From Methanobacteriota archaeon (GTDB lineage Archaea > Thermoplasmatota > Poseidoniia > Poseidoniales > Poseidoniaceae), in assembly GCA_002720095.2 (NCBI GenBank), contig PBGP02000022.1:1-64000 (forward strand): a stretch of 64,000 nt of DNA. Direction: 5' to 3'. Both the position numbers and the translations under genes were made by a program. How positions within the stretch are numbered: the first letter of the stretch is position 1; each line of letters begins with the position of its first letter. Under the pieces are notes generated by a model. That model was not told the DNA's origin and did no database searches. It was given only the letters and a program-made list of their open reading frames with translations. Positions 60,477-64,000 of this stretch are shown here, one piece after another.

Positions 60477-61455
60477 TTAATAAACCATCCTTACAAACCA
60501 AGAAATATTTTTCAGCCCATGTTTCTCCCTCGGAAATCAACCTTCTTGAGATGAAAAAAGCTTCCTGAAATTCCTTATTTTTTATTAATTCAACTAGTTT
60601 TACCTCTAAAGGATCCAGATTATCCTTAGGAGTTGAGTTCATCGGTATTATTTTTGAATTAATATCTTTATTTTTTGATAATTTTTCTAACTTATTATGG
60701 AATGAAATCTTTTCTTTTTTACTAGGAGTGTAGCTTGTGATTTTATCAAATTTTTTCTTTAAAATCAGCCCAAGTCGTTCTTTATTCTTATCATTTGGTT
60801 TGAAAGTTAACACCTGTTCGTAACACATTAGTGCTTCTTTAATATGATTGAATGACTCGTGATGTTTTCCGAGTTCTATCCATAATTCATGATTATCTGG
60901 TCTGTGTGCAAGTAAATAAGGCATTAATTTGAAAAAAATTTCGTCATGACCGTTTATTCTTAATCTTTCTAACCTCCTTCCAAAAATTATGTTAGATCTT
61001 CTATCTCGAAAATCCATCTCTTGGCACCTGAGTTCAAATTCAGAGAGTTTAAATTCACCCTTCTCTATTTTATCCCACCAGATATTAGCATCCAACGGCT
61101 CCCGCTTCAAAATAGAGTAAAACAAGTCTTGAGATGTGGCTAACAAATTAATACTTTTTAACTGTTTGATTAAGAATGGTTCTTTCCCCAAGACCGATAG
61201 TAAATCTTCTAGAACGATGTATACTCCTTTTGAATCTCCTGATTCTACCTTCAGTTTAAGTAAAAATTCCCAATTCATATAATTCGTGTAGTCATACATT
61301 ATCGATTTTCTAGCACTCTGTTCAGCCCACTCAAAATAGTCATCAGAATTTGTTTGATTATTGCAGAATAAATTGTAAAATTTTAATGCCTGTGCTCTAC
61401 ATCTATCACCTTGGGATTTTTTTGGATAATTAAAACCTAAATTGCCATTTTTCAA
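60469..61455 (-). CDS. TPR-repeat protein
   Basis: A 328-residue, mostly helical protein. Clear TPR elements occur around residues 190-225: 'HRPDNHELWIELGKHHESFN' with 'IKEALMCYEQVLTFKPND', matching the 34-residue TPR consensus; earlier helices ('NGHDEIFFKLMPYLL') look like more diverged repeats. A protein-protein interaction platform of unknown partner. It lies between ubiD (eight bases upstream) and the Nudix gene on one transcript. No membrane segment. Confidence 0.72.
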   Translation of the reverse strand: MKNGNLGFNYPKKSQGDRCRAQALKFYNLFCNNQTNSDDYFEWAEQSARKSIMYDYTNYMNWEFLLKLKVESGDSKGVYIVLEDLLSVLGKEPFLIKQLKSINLLATSQDLFYSILKREPLDANIWWDKIEKGEFKLSEFELRCQEMDFRDRRSNIIFGRRLERLRINGHDEIFFKLMPYLLAHRPDNHELWIELGKHHESFNHIKEALMCYEQVLTFKPNDKNKERLGLILKKKFDKITSYTPSKKEKISFHNKLEKLSKNKDINSKIIPMNSTPKDNLDPLEVKLVELIKNKEFQEAFFISRRLISEGETWAEKYFLVCKDGLLNG

Positions 61456-61463
61456 TATATTAC

Positions 61464-62735
61464 CTACCTGTGACTTTTATATTCAGATTCATCATCTCCA
61501 TATGGTATGGTAGCGTCAATACCAATTTTACTAGTTGTACCATCTGGGTATCGAGTTGGGTCTAGACTACTTCCTTTTTTATTTCTAAAAATAAAATAGT
61601 CTCTGTCTGGTTGTGATCTCGTTAGCACAGCCCACTCCACTTCATCTCCATCGTCAATATTTATATCAGAGTTAACAATTACTACCTTTTTCAATGATGG
61701 ATGTCCAATAAATGCTGCATCAATAGCCTTTACAGCATCCCTAGGTCCCTTTGGATTAATTGAAATTGTTGCAGAAAGCCATCCAGAACCAGCCTTCATT
61801 AGTCTAACACCAATACATTCAGTTACTTTGTTAACCTCTCTCTTTATAGTAGGTGTCCTAGGTAAACCCATTAATGTTTGATGTTCAATTCCTGCTGGTA
61901 TTAATGCGTGAAAATAAGGATTATTTCTATGATATATTTTCTTAACATTTACTACAGGCTGTGTTCTAATTTTGTCTTTGGTACCAGTGATGTCTACAAA
62001 TGGGCCCTCCACGGTATCTTTCTCTGTAATTTCAGCTAAAAATATAAATTCTGCGTGTGCAGGCACCAATACACCGTTTTCTAGCTCAACAACTTCTAAT
62101 CTTTTTCCATATCCTTTTTCGTGTAGTGAAGATGCTACATGCAATTCCTCTGAATCAAAATCAAATGAAATTGCGGCACTAAGCAGAACAAAAGGATCTG
62201 CACCTATTACTATTCCAACTTTTGTAGGTTTGCCTAGAGAGCGATTTTTGGTCATTATTTTATGCAAATGTCTTGGAACAATTCTTATTGCCATTTCGTT
62301 ATCATTTAAGATAAGCATCCTGTGAAATGATGCATTAGATACGCCTTCATCCATAACAAAAACCATTGCCGACGTTAGATATTTCCCTGCATCAACGGGG
62401 AAGTATTGTGGTACAGGAAGTTCTGATAATTTCACATCTTCTATAGTATTCTCGAGGGTGGTTGAAAGTTCCCTATTCACCACAACAGGTTCAACGGGTT
62501 CTGAAATTCCTTCTCCAATTAAATCAATTAATTCGTTTTCGGTGGTATTCAATGTACCAGCAATAACAGAAATCTGGCATACATCTAGTGCAATTTTGCA
62601 GTTTAAATCCGACTCAAATCCGCTTAATATAACTGGTTTTTCTGAGTGGTATTTTGAAATAGATGGCAGATTATTAAAATTCTCCAATTTTCTCGTATCA
62701 ATTTTAACGTTATTTAGGTGGTCTCTGAAAGCCAT
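61464..62735 (-). CDS. UbiD-family decarboxylase, probable anhydromevalonate phosphate decarboxylase
   Basis: A 423-residue prenylated-FMN decarboxylase. Family stretches: '[20 protein letters not shown]', '[19 protein letters not shown]', '[25 protein letters not shown]' containing the acidic active-site residues, and '[18 protein letters not shown]'. Archaeal UbiD proteins of this length (~420) usually act in the archaeal mevalonate pathway on anhydromevalonate 5-phosphate rather than in quinone synthesis; no UbiX or quinone gene is nearby to argue otherwise. First gene of the minus-strand unit ubiD-TPR-Nudix, divergent from rps12. Confidence 0.85.
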   Translation of the reverse strand: MAFRDHLNNVKIDTRKLENFNNLPSISKYHSEKPVILSGFESDLNCKIALDVCQISVIAGTLNTTENELIDLIGEGISEPVEPVVVNRELSTTLENTIEDVKLSELPVPQYFPVDAGKYLTSAMVFVMDEGVSNASFHRMLILNDNEMAIRIVPRHLHKIMTKNRSLGKPTKVGIVIGADPFVLLSAAISFDFDSEELHVASSLHEKGYGKRLEVVELENGVLVPAHAEFIFLAEITEKDTVEGPFVDITGTKDKIRTQPVVNVKKIYHRNNPYFHALIPAGIEHQTLMGLPRTPTIKREVNKVTECIGVRLMKAGSGWLSATISINPKGPRDAVKAIDAAFIGHPSLKKVVIVNSDINIDDGDEVEWAVLTRSQPDRDYFIFRNKKGSSLDPTRYPDGTTSKIGIDATIPYGDDESEYKSHR

Positions 62736-62868
62736 TGAACGACTCTATGCAGTTCAACCTTTGAAGGTTCGTACACATTCGTGGTCAAATCTACATGATT
62801 TAGATGATATACTTGCCGCTACGGATATAAAGGAAGGGTTTGTGGGCCACTTGCTTCAAGGTGAATAT

Positions 62869-63297
62869 ATGGGTCGAGGACTTTATGCAGGACGTAAAAT
62901 GAAGACAGATCGGCAGAAGTTTAGATGGAGTGACAGATACTATAAGAAGCGAGTTTCTGGCACTAGAAAAAAACACGATCCGTTAGGAGGGGCTACTCAA
63001 GCCAAAGGTATAGTTATTGAGAAAGTTGGAATTGAAGCTAAGCAACCTAATTCAGGGATAAGAAAGGCTGTCAAAATTTCGTTAATCAAAAGCGGTAACA
63101 AATTAACTGCATTCGCTCCAGGGGATGGAGCAATAAGTTTCATCGATGAACATGACGAGGTCATGGTAGAAGGTATTGGAGGAAGAATGGGCAGATCTTA
63201 CGGTGATATTCCTGGTGTTCGTTACAAAGTGATTCAAGTCAATGGAGTAAGTTTGGATGAAATGGTTAGAGGACGTAAAGAAAAACCAGTTAGATGA
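62869..63297 (+). CDS. rps12: Ribosomal protein uS12
   Basis: 142 residues from ATG 62869 ('[11 protein letters not shown]'); the listed ORF starts far upstream inside ubiD on the opposite strand and is an artefact of an open frame. '[12 protein letters not shown]' is the archaeal/eukaryotic N-terminus. '[20 protein letters not shown]' carries the decoding-centre loop and '[20 protein letters not shown]' and '[20 protein letters not shown]' follow, ending 'KEKPVR'. Followed by rps7 after nine bases. The rpo, rpl30e and nusA genes that often precede rps12 in archaea are not here. Confidence 0.95.
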   Translation: MGRGLYAGRKMKTDRQKFRWSDRYYKKRVSGTRKKHDPLGGATQAKGIVIEKVGIEAKQPNSGIRKAVKISLIKSGNKLTAFAPGDGAISFIDEHDEVMVEGIGGRMGRSYGDIPGVRYKVIQVNGVSLDEMVRGRKEKPVR

Positions 63298-63306
63298 GGA
63301 ATTACA

Positions 63307-63942
63307 ATGGTGGATGAAACTACAGATGAGAATAACCAAGAGGTTGAAGAAGTAAAAAATGAATCACCAATCGCAGGGTTAGGAACTCTAGTTTTTGGAA
63401 AATGGGATACTACAGAAATAACTTGTGCAGACCCCGGGCTCTCCAAATATATCAATCTAAAGCAAGTGGGAACACCCCATACTGGAGGCAAGCATGCTAA
63501 CACTTGGTTTGGCAAATCCAAACTATCTCTTTCTGAAAGATACATTAACAATCTAATGAGAACTGGTAAGTATACTGGAAAAAAACAAAGTGCTGCTAAA
63601 GCATTTATGGCTGCCTTAGATGACATCAATAAGAAAACAAAAATGAATCCATTGCAAATTTTTGTTGATGCGATAATAAATTCCGCTCAACGGGAAGAAA
63701 TAACAAGAATACGATTTGGTGCTGTTTCGCAGCCTAAAGCTGTTGATTCATCGCCCAGTAGGAGACTAGATACTGCAATCAGAAATCTTGCTAAAGGCGC
63801 CACACAAGGAACATCTAAATCAAAAAGAAGCTTGAAAGATTGCATTGTGAATGAATTAATTAAAGCGAGTAACGGAGATTCTACGTCATTTGCAATATCA
63901 AAAAAAGAAGAAATCGAACGTATTGCTGCATCTGCTAGATAG
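63307..63942 (+). CDS. rps7: Ribosomal protein uS7
   Basis: A 211-residue protein. An acidic N-terminal extension ('VDETTDENNQEVEEVKNE') precedes the conserved part: 'GKWDTTEITCADPGLSKYI', 'SERYINNLMRTGKYTGKKQ', 'PLQIFVDAIINSAQREEITR' and 'SPSRRLDTAIRNLAKGA'. The C-terminal 'SFAISKKEEIERIAASAR' is the usual archaeal end. It binds the 3' domain of 16S rRNA. EF-2/EF-1alpha genes typically follow beyond the window edge. Confidence 0.95.
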   Translation: MVDETTDENNQEVEEVKNESPIAGLGTLVFGKWDTTEITCADPGLSKYINLKQVGTPHTGGKHANTWFGKSKLSLSERYINNLMRTGKYTGKKQSAAKAFMAALDDINKKTKMNPLQIFVDAIINSAQREEITRIRFGAVSQPKAVDSSPSRRLDTAIRNLAKGATQGTSKSKRSLKDCIVNELIKASNGDSTSFAISKKEEIERIAASAR

Positions 63943-64000
63943 GCTTGATTATTAGTCAATTCATACGTCGGATTTATGAACTCCAATTAAGTCGCATTAG

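Noticed and set aside
62458-62868. Long upstream extension of the rps12 frame
   Set aside because: It lies antisense within ubiD. Family N-terminus and the ATG at 62869 define the true start.
1-64000. CRISPR arrays, cas genes, complete insertion sequences or prophage
   Set aside because: No regularly spaced repeats, transposase, integrase or phage structural genes were found on either strand.

Overview
This is a 64 kb stretch of archaeal chromosome. It is AT-rich and very tightly packed: genes sit 0-30 bases apart, several convergent pairs overlap at their ends, and there is one tRNA. The archaeal markers are unambiguous: aIF5A, SRP54, RFC large subunit, proteasome alpha, SBDS, exosome Rrp4/Rrp41/Rrp42, L37Ae, Pcc1, prefoldin beta, TiaS, TrmY, S12/S7 and a class-III pilin-type N-terminus. 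Low GC, compactness and aerobic or bacterial-like extras (acyl-CoA dehydrogenase, cysteine dioxygenase, GST-like protein, PNPOx, OPT transporter, GTP cyclohydrolase II) fit an uncultured marine euryarchaeon of the Marine Group II/III (Poseidoniia) kind. That placement is my inference from gene content, not a computed phylogeny.

Layout. 1-5.7 kb: accessory-looking segment with a Vsr-like endonuclease gene cut by the left edge, an unrecognised gene between two short direct repeats, a DoxX-like protein, PNPOx, an unlisted 54-residue membrane protein and a CDP-alcohol phosphatidyltransferase. 5.7-13.4 kb (minus strand): RidA, an orphan SdhA-type flavoprotein, an M28 peptidase fused to a ZIP metal transporter with a DtxR-like palindrome in its promoter, and an 829-residue pilin-anchored repeat protein. 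13.4-29.5 kb (mostly plus): GST, cysteine dioxygenase, RluA-type pseudouridine synthase, ABC-F, MscS, proline iminopeptidase, two CoA-ester oxidation enzymes, HD phosphohydrolase, tRNA-Gln, aIF5A, OPT and DMT transporters, SurE. 29.4-32.7 kb (minus): GetA-like ATPase, SRP54 and TrmY, a protein-targeting operon. 32.7-38.2 kb: membrane protein, zinc-ribbon transglutaminase, TrkA/TrkH potassium uptake. 38.2-42.2 kb (minus): RibA, RFC-L, GlyRS. 42.3-47.7 kb: a giant Lhr-type helicase. 47.7-51.5 kb: archaeosortase, GmhA/GmhB heptose enzymes, TiaS. 51.5-54.5 kb: a RecA-fold ATPase lacking the Walker A lysine, PurB, Dph6. 54.6-60.1 kb: the conserved proteasome-exosome-ribosome superoperon. 60.1-62.7 kb (minus): UbiD, TPR protein, Nudix. 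62.9-64 kb: rps12-rps7.

Functionally, most of the window is housekeeping for translation, RNA decay, protein targeting and replication. The parts most worth following up are the M28-ZIP fusion with its apparent metal-responsive operator, the pilin-anchored Cys-rich repeat protein, the archaeosortase/heptose neighbourhood, the animal-like cysteine dioxygenase, and the short repeats around the gene at 1.7-2.5 kb.
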